The notes under the pieces: model-generated
The model's input: only the letters and a program-made list of their open reading frames with translations
Database searches by the model: none
What the model was told of the DNA's origin: nothing
Assembly: GCF_004197395.1 (NCBI RefSeq)
Contig: NZ_SELS01000058.1
Coordinates: forward strand, 1-52,106
Direction: 5' to 3'
Source: Paraburkholderia sp. UYCP14C
GTDB taxonomy: Bacteria > Pseudomonadota > Gammaproteobacteria > Burkholderiales > Burkholderiaceae
Length of the DNA: 52,106 nt
In this document: piece after piece, positions 36,034 to 45,180 of the stretch
How the letters are laid out: every line of letters starts with the position of its first letter
How positions within the stretch are numbered: position 1 is the stretch's first letter
Program-made: the position numbers and the translations under genes

Positions 36034-36438
36034 ATGACCGATAGCGCGCACGCCTCACATTTGCCTCACACCGACAATCCCGCCGCGCTTGCGAAGCCCG
36101 GTGGTCACTACAGTCATGTCGCGGTCGCGAATGGCTTCGTCTTCGTGTCCGGGCAATTGCCGATCAATGCGCAAGGCGAAAAGCTCGCCGATGCGTCGTT
36201 CGACGCGCAGGCCGAACAGGTTCTGGCCAATGTGAAAGCGGCGCTCGAAAGCGTCGGCAGCAGCGTCGCGCAATTGGTGCAGGTGCGCGTGTACGTCGTC
36301 GATGTCGAAAACTGGGCGAGCTTCAATCAGATCTACGCGCGCTGGGCCGGTGATGCCAAACCGGCGCGCGCGGTCGTGCCGGTGCCACAGTTGCACTATG
36401 GGTTCAAGATCGAGGTTGAGGCGGTGGGGGTGGTTTAG
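36034..36438 (+). CDS. RidA family protein
   Basis: This 134-residue trimeric Rid-superfamily protein likely hydrolyses reactive enamines/imines released by PLP enzymes. The family core VSGQLPINAQGE, QAEQVLANVKAALESVG, and PARAVVPVPQLHYGFKIEVEAV with the key Arg are intact. The ATG at 36034 follows TCTGGAG by seven bases. It is not next to a threonine dehydratase here, but the window has one at 14557. Paralogue subtype cannot be set by eye. Confidence 0.9.
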   Translation: MTDSAHASHLPHTDNPAALAKPGGHYSHVAVANGFVFVSGQLPINAQGEKLADASFDAQAEQVLANVKAALESVGSSVAQLVQVRVYVVDVENWASFNQIYARWAGDAKPARAVVPVPQLHYGFKIEVEAVGVV

Positions 36439-36483
36439 TTCGTGAGGGCGGAGAAGGAATGCGCCGCTTTTCAGAGCCGCAAA

Positions 36484-36520
36484 AGCAAAACCCCGTCGTT
36501 CATCAGAATCGACGGGGCTG
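36484..36520 (-). terminator. Terminator of tRNA-Ser
   Basis: CCCCGTCG / CGACGGGG stem followed on the minus strand by TTTTGCTTTT, just after the tRNA-Ser 3' end. Confidence 0.8.
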
Positions 36521-36535
36521 CAATGCCACAGAATC

Positions 36536-36625
36536 TGGCGGAGGCGGTGAGATTCGAACTCACGGAAGGATTGCTCCTTCGCCGGTTTTCAAGACCGGTG
36601 CCTTAAACCACTCGGCCACACCTCC
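36536..36625 (-). tRNA. tRNA-Ser (anticodon UGA)
   Basis: This is a 90-nt class II tRNA with encoded CCA. The acceptor GGAGGTG pairs with CGCCTCC. The anticodon loop CTTGAAA gives UGA. A long variable arm (GAAGGAGCAATCCTTC) and the T arm GAGTTCGAATCTC are present. It has its own terminator. Confidence 0.94.
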
Positions 36626-36680
36626 AAGCCGCGAATTGTAACCTGAAAAGGTTTCGCTGCCGAGTCCAGGCAGTCCGCCA

Positions 36681-37910
36681 TCACTGCGGATCTTTCAGGA
36701 ACAGCTCCTGCAGATCGTTCAGAAACGCCTGCCCAAGCGGCGTCGGCGCGATCCGTTCGTGGTCGCGCGTGATCAGCTTGCGGCGCTCCGCTTCCTGCAA
36801 CGCCGGCTCGATCGTCGTGATCGACAGACCCGTGCGCTCGATGAATCGATGCACCGGAAATCCTTCCACCAGGCGCAGTGCGTTCAGCATGAACTCGAAC
36901 GGCAGATCGCGAGGGCCCACCTCGTGCTCTTCCTGCACGCCTGCCCCGGCCTTGGCCTGCTCGATGAACGTGGTCGGATGCTTGTAGCGCGCCTGGCGCA
37001 CGATGCGATTCGGAAACGACAGCTTCGTATGCGCGCCCGCGCCGATGCCGAGATAGTCGCCGAAACGCCAGTAGTTCAGATTGTGTTTGCTCTGCCGATG
37101 CGGCTGCGCATACGCGGATACCTCATAGCGCCCATAGCCGGCCTCGGCGGTGCGTTGATGAATCCAGTCCTGCATGTCCGCGGATGCGTCGTCATCGGGC
37201 AGCGCGGGCGGGAACTTGGCGAACAGCGTGTTCGGTTCGAGCGTCAGGTGGTACAGCGATAGATGCGGCGGCGCAAACGACAACGCCGTTTCTACGTCGG
37301 CCTGGCATTCGGCGAGCGTTTGCTTCGGCAGCGCGAACATCAGGTCGAGGTTGAAGTTGTCGAACGTGGTCGCGGCGACTTCGACCGCGTGGCGCGCCTG
37401 CGCCGCATCGTGGATGCGGCCGAGCGCCTTCAGATGCGCTTCGTTGAAACTCTGGATGCCCACCGACAGCCGGTTCACGCCGCTCGCGCGAAACTGCGCG
37501 AACTTGTCGGCTTCGAACGTGCCGGGGTTCGCTTCGAGCGTGATTTCCGCGTCGGCATCCAGCGGCAGCAGCGCGCGAATGTCCGACAGCATGCGATCGA
37601 GCCCCGCCGCCGACAGCAAACTCGGTGTGCCGCCGCCGATGAACACCGTATGCACCTGACGGCCCCAGATCAGCGGCAATGCCATTTCCAGATCGGCGCG
37701 CAGCGCGTCGAGGTAGTCGTTCTCCGGGAACGTCTCGCCTTTCCACTCGTGCGAATTGAAGTCGCAGTACGGGCACTTGCGCACGCACCACGGAAAATGC
37801 ACGTACAGCGCAAGCGGTGGTAGCGACGTCAAACGGATGCCGCCCGGCGACGTGAATGCCTTCACGACACCGTTGCCGATGTCTGCCGGCGTCGATCGGA
37901 TCGGAATCAC
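36681..37910 (-). CDS. hemW: Radical SAM heme chaperone HemW
   Basis: This protein of about 409 residues belongs to the HemW group of the coproporphyrinogen-oxidase-like radical SAM family, thought to insert heme into proteins such as respiratory enzymes. The cluster cysteines C42, C46 and C49 (CVRKCPYC) with GGGTPSLLS follow a short start, and it lacks the HemN N-terminal PRYTSYPTA motif. The GTG at 37910 overlaps the rdgB stop in GTGA, so translation is coupled. It is the last gene of rph-rdgB-hemW. It is a paralogue of hemN at 4244. Confidence 0.95.
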   Translation of the reverse strand: MIPIRSTPADIGNGVVKAFTSPGGIRLTSLPPLALYVHFPWCVRKCPYCDFNSHEWKGETFPENDYLDALRADLEMALPLIWGRQVHTVFIGGGTPSLLSAAGLDRMLSDIRALLPLDADAEITLEANPGTFEADKFAQFRASGVNRLSVGIQSFNEAHLKALGRIHDAAQARHAVEVAATTFDNFNLDLMFALPKQTLAECQADVETALSFAPPHLSLYHLTLEPNTLFAKFPPALPDDDASADMQDWIHQRTAEAGYGRYEVSAYAQPHRQSKHNLNYWRFGDYLGIGAGAHTKLSFPNRIVRQARYKHPTTFIEQAKAGAGVQEEHEVGPRDLPFEFMLNALRLVEGFPVHRFIERTGLSITTIEPALQEAERRKLITRDHERIAPTPLGQAFLNDLQELFLKDPQ

Positions 37911-38581
37911 GCTTCCTCCGACAGACGCGCGAGCAATTGCCGCAGTGCGATCGCGCGATGGCTGCTGGCGTTCTTGACCGCCGGCTCGAGCTCGGCGGCG
38001 CTCGCGTTCAGCGACGGCAGATAGAAGTACGGGTCGTAGCCGAAGCCATGTTCGCCGCGCGGTGCATCGAGAATTTCGCCATGCCAGCGGCCTTCGGCGA
38101 TCAGCGGTTCGGGATCGTCCGCGTGACGCACGAGCGCGAGCACGCAGTAGTAATAGCCGCGGCGATCGCTCGCGCCGTGCAGTTCGGTGACGAGGCGCGC
38201 GTTGTTTGCCGCGTCGCTCTTCTCGCCGCCGGCGAGTTGCGCGAAGCGTGCCGAATAGACGCCCGGCGCGCCGCGCAGCGCGCGCACGCAAAGGCCAGAG
38301 TCGTCGGCGAGCGCGGGCAGGCCGGTCAGCTTCGCCGCGTGACGCGCCTTGGTCAACGCGTTCTCGACGAAGGTGGGATGCGGCTCTTCCGCTTCCGGCA
38401 CGTTGAGCTCGCCTTGCGCGATCAATTCGATGCCGGCCGCGCCGAGCAGCGCCGCGAATTCGCGCAGCTTGCCCGCGTTGTTCGACGCGAGCACGACTTT
38501 TTTCAACGGCATGCCCGACGTGGCGCCCTGAGCGTCGTTCTGAGCTTGACTCGCGCCGCCGTTCTGACGAACCTCATTCAC
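37907..38581 (-). CDS. rdgB: XTP/dITP diphosphatase (RdgB/HAM1)
   Basis: This house-cleaning nucleotidase hydrolyses XTP, ITP and dITP, keeping deaminated purines out of DNA and RNA. Motifs are [14 protein letters not shown] near the start, [25 protein letters not shown] in the middle and [15 protein letters not shown] near the end. The GTG at 38581 overlaps the rph stop (GTGA) and gives 224 residues with a Gln/Gly-rich tail; the ATG at 38512 gives a 201-residue protein that starts at the domain. Both are possible. It is followed with overlap by hemW. Confidence 0.95.
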   Translation of the reverse strand: MNEVRQNGGASQAQNDAQGATSGMPLKKVVLASNNAGKLREFAALLGAAGIELIAQGELNVPEAEEPHPTFVENALTKARHAAKLTGLPALADDSGLCVRALRGAPGVYSARFAQLAGGEKSDAANNARLVTELHGASDRRGYYYCVLALVRHADDPEPLIAEGRWHGEILDAPRGEHGFGYDPYFYLPSLNASAAELEPAVKNASSHRAIALRQLLARLSEEA

Positions 38582-39315
38582 TGCTGCACTCCCAGCGCCT
38601 CTTTCTGCTTCGCGATCAGCGTGCGGATGCCGTCGTTGGCGAGATCGAGCAGCGCATTCATTTCGTCGCGCGAGAACGGCGCGCCTTCCGCGGTGCCCTG
38701 AACTTCGACGAAGCCGCCCGCTCCCGTCATCACGACGTTCATGTCGGTATCGCACTGCGAGTCTTCGTCGTAGTCGAGGTCGAGCACCGGCACGCCGTCG
38801 TACACGCCGACCGAAATCGCGGCGACGTAGTCGTTGATCGGCGAGCTTTCGAGGCGCCCCGTCGCGAGCAACCTGGCGACCGCGTCATGCGCGGCGACGA
38901 ACGCGCCGGTGATGCTCGCGGTGCGGGTGCCGCCGTCGGCCTGGATCACGTCGCAGTCGAGATTGATCGTGCGCGCGCCGAGCTTCTCGAGATCGAACAC
39001 CGAACGCAGCGCACGGCCGATCAGCCGCTGGATTTCCTGGGTGCGGCCGGTCTGCTTGCCGCGCGCGGCTTCACGGTCGCTGCGCGTGTGCGTGGCGCGC
39101 GGCAGCATGCCGTATTCGGCGGTGAGCCAGCCCTGGCCGCGATCGCGCAGAAACGGCGGTACGCTCTCGCTGACGCTCGCGGTGCAGATCACCTTGGTGT
39201 CGCCGAACTCGACCAGCACCGAGCCCTCCGCATGCTTCGTGTAGTGGCGCGTGATGCGCACGTCGCGCAACTGGTTGGGCTGGCGGCCGCTGGGGCGTTG
39301 GGTGTCGTTGCTCAT
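38578..39315 (-). CDS. rph: Ribonuclease PH
   Basis: This 245-residue phosphorolytic 3'-5' exoribonuclease trims tRNA 3' ends. Motifs include the [13 protein letters not shown] start, [11 protein letters not shown], the [14 protein letters not shown] block, [14 protein letters not shown] and [17 protein letters not shown]. Length is typical (about 240). It heads the minus-strand unit rph-rdgB-hemW, each joined by GTGA overlaps, and diverges from yicC. Confidence 0.97.
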   Translation of the reverse strand: MSNDTQRPSGRQPNQLRDVRITRHYTKHAEGSVLVEFGDTKVICTASVSESVPPFLRDRGQGWLTAEYGMLPRATHTRSDREAARGKQTGRTQEIQRLIGRALRSVFDLEKLGARTINLDCDVIQADGGTRTASITGAFVAAHDAVARLLATGRLESSPINDYVAAISVGVYDGVPVLDLDYDEDSQCDTDMNVVMTGAGGFVEVQGTAEGAPFSRDEMNALLDLANDGIRTLIAKQKEALGVQQ

Positions 39316-39652
39316 GTCGGAATAGGTTGCGATGGATCAGGAGAGGCCGGAAGAGGGGCGGAGGAAAAACCATAATTTTACCGCCGATCGGATAGGGCGG
39401 TTGCCCATGCGGATCGCACGCAAAGTTGCGGGTGCCGACAGCGGCGCGAGTGTGCGAAGGCTGTCGCGGCTGCAAGCGGCAACGGATGGCAATAAATCGA
39501 CGGCGTGGCGAGCCGCGTCCCTGCTCGCTCGCGAGCGGATGCTGCGGCCAAAAATGGGATAATGCCGGTTCCCCGCCCCGCGTCTCGTACACGCCGGGCG
39601 ATCCGCTTCTCAGGCCATCGTCGAACGCATGGCCGCAATCGCGAGATATACG
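39316..39652. other. Divergent control region of rph and yicC
   Basis: About 337 bases with no gene. The plus strand has GATAAT near 39556 as a possible -10 for yicC. The minus strand has TAAAAT near 39374 as a possible -10 for rph. Matching -35 boxes are weak. Confidence 0.4.
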
Positions 39653-40576
39653 ATGATCTATAGCATGACTGGCTATGCGAGCGCCACGCGCGAACTCGTG
39701 GCGTCTTCGGGCACTGGCGGCGTCAGCGTATCGGTCGAATTGCGCACGGTGAACTCGCGCTTTCTCGATCTGAACTTCCGCATGCCGGAAGACGTGCGCG
39801 TCGTCGAACCGACGCTGCGCGAGATGCTGATGAACAAATTGTCGCGCGGCAAGGTCGACATTCGCGTGAATCTGCAGCGCAGCGAGCAGTCGGCGAACGC
39901 CGGCGCGATCAACCGCGACGCGCTCGCGCAACTCGCGCAGCTGGAACGCACGGTGCTCGACACCTTTCCCGAAGCCGGCCGTCTGCGTACGGGTGAGATC
40001 CTGCGCTGGCCTGGCGTGCTCGCCGAAAGCGGCATCGCACCCGAGATGCTGCGCGACGCGGTGCTCGCGTGCGGCAAGCAGGCGATCGCGGACCTGATTG
40101 ACGTGCGCGCGCGCGAAGGCGCGCAACTCGCGACGATGCTGCTCGCCAACGTCACCGAAATGGAGACGATCGTCACGAAGATCACGCCGCTCGTGCCCGA
40201 GCTGATTGCACGGCATCAGCAGAAGATCGTCGAGCGTCTGCAGGAAGCGCTCGGCATCGCCGCGCCGGATGCGGCCGCGACGATCGTGTCGCGCGAAGAG
40301 ATCAACGAGCGGATTCGTCAGGAAGTAACGATGTACGGCATCCGCATCGACATCGCCGAAGAGCTGTCGCGCCTCACCGCGCACCTGAACGAAACGCGGC
40401 ACGTGATCGAGAAGGGCGGCAAGGTCGGCAAGCGGCTCGACTTCATGATGCAGGAGCTGAACCGCGAAGCGAACACGCTCGGTTCGAAGGCGGCGGCGAA
40501 GGAACTCGCGGATTCGTCGATGACGCTGAAGCTGCTGATCGAACAGATGCGCGAGCAGGTACAGAATCTCGAATAA
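39653..40576 (+). CDS. YicC/YloC family endoribonuclease
   Basis: This is a protein of about 307 residues. The family starts MIYSMTGYA, exactly as at 39653; the frame is open to an ATG at 39629. YicC/YloC endonucleases have been shown to degrade small RNAs such as RyhB in E. coli. Features include [20 protein letters not shown] at about 22-40 and the C-terminal DUF1732 block [29 protein letters not shown]. It lies 19 bases before gmk, so yicC-gmk-rpoZ-spoT is one transcription unit, as in many betaproteobacteria. Confidence 0.94.
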   Translation: MIYSMTGYASATRELVASSGTGGVSVSVELRTVNSRFLDLNFRMPEDVRVVEPTLREMLMNKLSRGKVDIRVNLQRSEQSANAGAINRDALAQLAQLERTVLDTFPEAGRLRTGEILRWPGVLAESGIAPEMLRDAVLACGKQAIADLIDVRAREGAQLATMLLANVTEMETIVTKITPLVPELIARHQQKIVERLQEALGIAAPDAAATIVSREEINERIRQEVTMYGIRIDIAEELSRLTAHLNETRHVIEKGGKVGKRLDFMMQELNREANTLGSKAAAKELADSSMTLKLLIEQMREQVQNLE

Positions 40577-40595
40577 GGCTGGAGCACTACACATC

Positions 40596-41279
40596 ATGAC
40601 CGACCATCACCCACGCGAAACCGGCGCGCCGCGCCATCCGTACGCCGGCGCATATCCCGGCAATCTGTTCATGGTCGTCGCGCCGTCGGGCGCGGGCAAG
40701 TCGACGCTCGTGAACGCGCTGCTCGCCGGCGACGACGCGATTCGTCTGTCGATCTCGTACACGACGCGCCCGCCCCGTCCGAAGGAGCAGGACGGCGAGC
40801 ACTACCACTTCACGACCGTCGAAGACTTCATGGCTCGTCACGACGCCGGCGAGTTTCTCGAAAGCGCGGAAGTGCACGGCAACTACTACGGCACGTCGCG
40901 CGTGTGGATCGAGGAGCAGATGAAAAACGGCCATGACGTGCTGCTCGAAATCGACTGGCAGGGCGCGCAGCAGGTTAAAAAGCAATTTCACAACGCGGTG
41001 GAAATTTTCATTCTGCCGCCGTCGCTCGAAGCGCTGGAAGAGCGTCTGAAAAAACGCGGCCAGGACGAGCCGAACGTGATCACGCGACGTCTGCTCGCGG
41101 CGGGCGGCGAGATGGCACACGCAGCCGAGGCGGAGTACGTCGTGATCAACGAGAACTTCGATCGCGCGCTGGCTGAGTTGCAGTGCCTCGTCGGCGCGAC
41201 GCGTTCGCGTTTCGCGTCGCAGTACGCGCGTCACACGCAGCTTTTCATGCAGCTCGGCATCCACCTGCCGCACGCGTGA
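40596..41279 (+). CDS. gmk: Guanylate kinase
   Basis: This 227-residue enzyme phosphorylates GMP to GDP. The P-loop is APSGAGKST (about 29-37), followed by [20 protein letters not shown], the lid/GMP-binding region, and [11 protein letters not shown]. It links purine metabolism to the ppGpp enzyme two genes on. The start lies 19 bases after yicC. The N-terminal extension of about 22 residues is usual in Burkholderia. Confidence 0.97.
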   Translation: MTDHHPRETGAPRHPYAGAYPGNLFMVVAPSGAGKSTLVNALLAGDDAIRLSISYTTRPPRPKEQDGEHYHFTTVEDFMARHDAGEFLESAEVHGNYYGTSRVWIEEQMKNGHDVLLEIDWQGAQQVKKQFHNAVEIFILPPSLEALEERLKKRGQDEPNVITRRLLAAGGEMAHAAEAEYVVINENFDRALAELQCLVGATRSRFASQYARHTQLFMQLGIHLPHA

Positions 41280-41339
41280 GCGCGGCGTGGTGTCAGGCAC
41301 ATAAGGTAGAATAAGCAACATACTGAGAAGGAACCCAAC

Positions 41340-41543
41340 ATGGCCCGCATTACCGTCGAAGACTGCCTCAAACAGATCCCGAACCGTTTCGAACTCGCGC
41401 TTGCCGCAACCTATCGCGCGCGTCAGCTCGCTCAAGGCCACACGCCGAAGATCGAAAGCCGCGACAAGCCCACCGTCCTCGCGCTGCGTGAAATCGCGTC
41501 GGGCCAGGTCGGCGTCGAAATGTTGAAGAAGGTGCCGGTCTAA
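41340..41543 (+). CDS. rpoZ: DNA-directed RNA polymerase omega subunit
   Basis: This is the 67-residue omega subunit, which helps assemble RNA polymerase and forms part of the ppGpp binding site with beta'. The start [30 protein letters not shown] is diagnostic. AAGGAA precedes the ATG. It sits between gmk and spoT, the typical stringent-response arrangement. Confidence 0.98.
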   Translation: MARITVEDCLKQIPNRFELALAATYRARQLAQGHTPKIESRDKPTVLALREIASGQVGVEMLKKVPV

Positions 41544-41642
41544 GGCGCACGGATTTTCGTTTTCGACTTGCCCGGTATTCGCCACACCGGCTTGCCCAAC
41601 GTGCAGAACTGTGTCCAACCCTGACCGCTACCGGAGGCGACC

Positions 41643-44003
41643 ATGAGTGCTACCCCGCCCACCGCCACGGAAGCGGAACACGACACCGACTCGCCCTCGT
41701 CTGCACGCAAGTACATCGACGCAGTCCTCGAGCAATCGTTTCGACATCTGTTCGGACCGACTGCCACGCCGGAGCAGCCGCGCCGGCATGACGTCGTCTC
41801 CATCGCCAATCTGACGTCCGCCTTATCCGGCTATCTGCAGCCGGAAGAAATCAAGGACATCAAGGCGGCGTTCCACTTCAGCGACGAAGCCCACCTCGGC
41901 CAGTATCGCCAGAGCGGCGAGCCCTACATCACGCATCCGGTCGCCGTCGCGGAAATCTGCGCGGGCTGGAACCTCGACGCCCAGTCGATCATGGCGGCGC
42001 TGCTGCACGACGTGATGGAAGACCAGGGCGTGACCAAGGCGGAGCTCGCCGAGCGCTTCGGCGCGAAGGTCGCGGAACTGGTCGACGGGTTGTCCAAGCT
42101 CGACAAGATGGAGTTTCGCAATCGCGAGGAAGCGCAGGCGGAGAACTTCCGCAAGATGCTGCTCGCGATGGCGCGCGACGTGCGCGTGATCCTCGTGAAG
42201 CTCGCCGACCGGCTGCACAACATGCGCACGCTCGGCGCTGTGCCGCCGGAGAAGCGTCGCCGCGTCGCGCGCGAAACGCTCGACATTTACGCGCCGATCG
42301 CTCACCGGCTCGGTCTGAACAATACCTATCGCGAACTGCAGGACCTGAGTTTCGCGAACTTCAATCCGCACCGTTACGCGACGCTCGAAAAAGCCGTGAA
42401 GGCGGCGCGCGGCAATCGTCGCGAGGTGGTCGGCAAGATTCTCGAATCGGTGCAGCGCGCGATTGCGGACGCAAAGATCGACGCCGAAGTCACCGGCCGC
42501 GAGAAAACCATCTTCAGCATCTACAAGAAGATGCGCGACAAGCAACTGTCGTTCTCGCAGGTGCTCGACGTGTATGGTTTTCGCGTGGTCGTCGAGAGCG
42601 CGCTCGAATGCTATACCTGCATCGGCGCGCTGCATGCGCTGTTCAAACCGGTGCCGGGCAAATTCAAGGATTACATCGCGATCCCGAAGGTGAACGGCTA
42701 TCAGTCGCTGCACACCACGCTCGTCGGCCCGTTCGGCGCGCCGATCGAGTTTCAGGTGCGCACGCGCAAGATGCACGAGATCGCCGAGGCGGGCGTCGCC
42801 GCGCACTGGCTGTACAAGAACGGCAGCGCGGATCTGAACGACGTGCAAAAGCGCGCGCACCAGTGGCTGAAGTCGCTGCTCGACATTCAGAGCGAAGCGG
42901 GCGACTCGAGCGAATTCCTCGAGCACGTGAAGATCGACCTGTTCCCGGACGCGGTCTACGTGTTCACGCCGAAGTCGAAGATCATGGCGCTGCCGCGCGG
43001 CGCCACCGCGCTCGACTTCGCGTATTCGATCCACAGCGACCTCGGCAACCAGTGCGTCGCGGTGAAGATCAACAACGAGCTGTTGCCGTTGCGTACCGAG
43101 CTGAAGAGCGGCGACATCGTCGAAGTCATCACGGCACCGTATTCGAAGCCGAACCCGGCGTGGCTCGGCTTCGTGCGCAGCGGCAAGGCGCGCTCGGCGA
43201 TCCGTCACTATCTGAAGACGATGCGCCTGAACGAGTCGGTGCAGCTCGGCGAGCGTCTCGTCGATCAGGCGTTGAAGGGCTATGGCCTCGCGCTATCGGA
43301 TGTGACGCCGGAAGCGTGGGAAAAGCTCGTGCAGTGGACGGGCAATAAGAACCGTCAGGAAATCTTCGCGGACATCGGCCTAGGCCGGCGGGTCGCCGCG
43401 GTGATGGCCAAGCGCATCGAAGTGCTGATGAACGGACGCGACGGCGACGACGATGGCTCGCGCTCCGAGTCCGGCTCTGCGCCGCATGCGCCGCCGGTCG
43501 TCATCACCGGTACCGAAGGCATGTCGGTGCAACTGTCCGCGTGCTGCCGCCCGATTCCGGGCGACGACATCATGGGCTATATCGGCATCGGTCTCGGCAT
43601 GGCGATCCATACCACCGACTGCCGCGTCGCACAGCGTATCCACCGGCGCGATCCGGGCCGCTGGATCGACGTCGCGTGGGCACCGCAGCCGGGGCGTCTG
43701 TTCGATGTCGCGGTCAAGGTGCTGGTCAAGAACACCAAGGGCGTGTTTGCCCGCGTAGCGGCCGACATCACGTCGGCGGACGCGAACATCGTCCATATCG
43801 CGATGGACGAAGATCTGTCGCAGGAATCCACGATTCTGCGCTTCGTGATTCAGGTCAGCGACCGCGTGCATCTGGCTAACGTGATGCGGCGCGTGCGCAC
43901 GAATCCCGATGTCATGCGCATCGCGCGTGAGCGGCCGAGCGAAGAGGGGCATCACCGCCACGACGGCGGCATGCGCATCGACCGCGAGCGCGCGGATTAC
44001 TGA
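41643..44003 (+). CDS. spoT: Bifunctional (p)ppGpp synthetase/hydrolase (SpoT type)
   Basis: This 786-residue stringent-response enzyme makes and degrades (p)ppGpp. The hydrolase HD domain has HD at 122-123 (LLHDVMED). The synthetase domain carries KFKDYIAIPKVNGYQSLHTT. A TGS domain (FTPKSKIMALPRGATALDFAY) begins near 430. An ACT domain closes the C-terminus (about 700-785). Both catalytic halves look intact. The usual length is about 700-790. It is the last gene of yicC-gmk-rpoZ-spoT. Confidence 0.97.
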   Translation: MSATPPTATEAEHDTDSPSSARKYIDAVLEQSFRHLFGPTATPEQPRRHDVVSIANLTSALSGYLQPEEIKDIKAAFHFSDEAHLGQYRQSGEPYITHPVAVAEICAGWNLDAQSIMAALLHDVMEDQGVTKAELAERFGAKVAELVDGLSKLDKMEFRNREEAQAENFRKMLLAMARDVRVILVKLADRLHNMRTLGAVPPEKRRRVARETLDIYAPIAHRLGLNNTYRELQDLSFANFNPHRYATLEKAVKAARGNRREVVGKILESVQRAIADAKIDAEVTGREKTIFSIYKKMRDKQLSFSQVLDVYGFRVVVESALECYTCIGALHALFKPVPGKFKDYIAIPKVNGYQSLHTTLVGPFGAPIEFQVRTRKMHEIAEAGVAAHWLYKNGSADLNDVQKRAHQWLKSLLDIQSEAGDSSEFLEHVKIDLFPDAVYVFTPKSKIMALPRGATALDFAYSIHSDLGNQCVAVKINNELLPLRTELKSGDIVEVITAPYSKPNPAWLGFVRSGKARSAIRHYLKTMRLNESVQLGERLVDQALKGYGLALSDVTPEAWEKLVQWTGNKNRQEIFADIGLGRRVAAVMAKRIEVLMNGRDGDDDGSRSESGSAPHAPPVVITGTEGMSVQLSACCRPIPGDDIMGYIGIGLGMAIHTTDCRVAQRIHRRDPGRWIDVAWAPQPGRLFDVAVKVLVKNTKGVFARVAADITSADANIVHIAMDEDLSQESTILRFVIQVSDRVHLANVMRRVRTNPDVMRIARERPSEEGHHRHDGGMRIDRERADY

Positions 44004-44123
44004 ACCTTCTGACTGGGCGCCGCCGCGGTTTTGAGCGGCGCTGCGGGCGCTAGTCAGGCATCTTTCGCGCGGCTCAAGATGCTTCTGAACGCAAGTCTCA
44101 CCTGAACCTCAGGGAGAACGCAA

Positions 44124-44609
44124 TTGAACATATCCGACCTCGCTGGCGTGGCGCTTGACTACTGGGTCGCGCGCGGCCTCCACGACTTCGTGCGCGAAAT
44201 CTACTTTACCGATAGCGGCGAGACTGTTGCGATCCGCGGCAACGATCGTGGCCGTCCGTGGGACGGGCGTTTCACGCCTTCCACGTCATGGGAGGCGGCT
44301 GCCGTGGTGCTCGAGCGCGCGATGCGGCTCGATGTGCGCGAGCAGAGCGAGAAAGGCGCGGTATGCGTCGCTGAGTTCAAGGGCGGACATCAAGCCTCGG
44401 AGGGGAGCGGCGACTCGCTGCGCATCGCTTTGCTGCGGGCGTTCGTCGCGAGCCATTTCGGCGACACCGTCGACGACGTGCTGCGCGAACGCCAGGCACT
44501 GACCGGCGTGCGGGCCAAGACGATCAGCGAGCAAACGGTAGACGGGGTCGTCGAGGACTTGCCGCACCCGGACGGGCAGATTGGGGATATTCAGTCGCCG
44601 CCGCGATGA
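44124..44609 (+). CDS. NinX/DUF2591-like protein
   Basis: This 161-residue protein starts at a TTG with AGGGAGA seven bases upstream. The start MNISDLAGVALDYWVARGLHDF and the central FTPSTSWEAAAVVLERA match the phage NinX/DUF2591 family, whose members are usually carried by prophages but also occur in chromosomes. Function unknown. There is no phage gene nearby, and the protein's GC content resembles its neighbours. It lies between spoT and the tRNA-Arg array. Confidence 0.7.
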   Translation: MNISDLAGVALDYWVARGLHDFVREIYFTDSGETVAIRGNDRGRPWDGRFTPSTSWEAAAVVLERAMRLDVREQSEKGAVCVAEFKGGHQASEGSGDSLRIALLRAFVASHFGDTVDDVLRERQALTGVRAKTISEQTVDGVVEDLPHPDGQIGDIQSPPR

Positions 44610-44644
44610 GGCTGCTCGCGCACGGCATCGTGCGCCAGAAAAGA

Positions 44645-44672
44645 CAAAGGGCCTTCCGGTTGGAAGGCCCTT
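44645..44672 (-). terminator. Terminator of the tRNA-Arg array
   Basis: GGGCCTTCC / GGAAGGCCC with loop AACC is followed on the minus strand by TTTGTCTTTTC, right after the last tRNA-Arg copy. Confidence 0.8.
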
Positions 44673-44678
44673 CATGGG

Positions 44679-44755
44679 TGGCGCGGCTGGCAGGATTCGA
44701 ACCCACGACCCCTTGGTTCGTAGCCAAGTACTCTATCCAACTGAGCTACAGCCGC
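44679..44755 (-). tRNA. tRNA-Arg (anticodon ACG), copy 3 of the transcript
   Basis: 77-nt class I tRNA with encoded CCA, acceptor GCGGCTG / CAGCCGC. Anticodon loop CTACGAA gives ACG, which is deaminated to ICG to read CGU/CGC/CGA. Transcribed last in a three-gene tandem array. Confidence 0.94.
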
Positions 44756-44829
44756 ACGCAAAACGGTGATGCTTACTGCAAAAACCGGTGAAACCTGAAA
44801 ACTCCCGGTAAGGAAGCTCTCGAATGAGG
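44756..44829 (-). repeat. Spacer repeat 1 of the tRNA-Arg array
   Basis: About 74 bases of spacer identical to the spacer at 44907-44980, including AACGGTGATGCTTACTGC. With the tRNA it forms a 151-base unit. Confidence 0.85.
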
Positions 44830-44906
44830 TGGCGCGGCTGGCAGGATTCGAACCCACGACCCCTTGGTTCGTAGCCAAGTACTCTATCCAACTGAGCTAC
44901 AGCCGC
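44830..44906 (-). tRNA. tRNA-Arg (anticodon ACG), copy 2
   Basis: Identical in sequence to the neighbouring copies, 77 nt with CCA, anticodon ACG. Starts exactly 151 bases from the next copy. Confidence 0.94.
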
Positions 44907-44980
44907 ACGCAAAACGGTGATGCTTACTGCAAAAACCGGTGAAACCTGAAAACTCCCGGTAAGGAAGCTCTCGAATGAGG
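44907..44980 (-). repeat. Spacer repeat 2 of the tRNA-Arg array
   Basis: Identical copy of the spacer at 44756-44829, showing recent tandem duplication of the 151-base unit. Confidence 0.85.
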
Positions 44981-45057
44981 TGGCGCGGCTGGCAGGATTC
45001 GAACCCACGACCCCTTGGTTCGTAGCCAAGTACTCTATCCAACTGAGCTACAGCCGC
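44981..45057 (-). tRNA. tRNA-Arg (anticodon ACG), copy 1
   Basis: First gene of the array in the direction of transcription, 77 nt with CCA, identical to the other copies. Its upstream side faces greB, which is read away from it. Confidence 0.94.
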
Positions 45058-45180
45058 ACACAGAAACGAGATTATAGCCAACAGAATTGAAAAATGGAAG
45101 CCCATCACGGCGATTTGTGTCGCGGGCCCGATCGTGTAACCTTTTACAAGGTTGATGCTAGCTGCTGTTAATGGATCATT

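Noticed and set aside
43990-44050. GC-rich hairpin after spoT as a terminator
   Set aside because: GGCGCCGCCGC...GCGGCGCTGCGGGCGC can fold but has no T-run, so it is not called as an intrinsic terminator.
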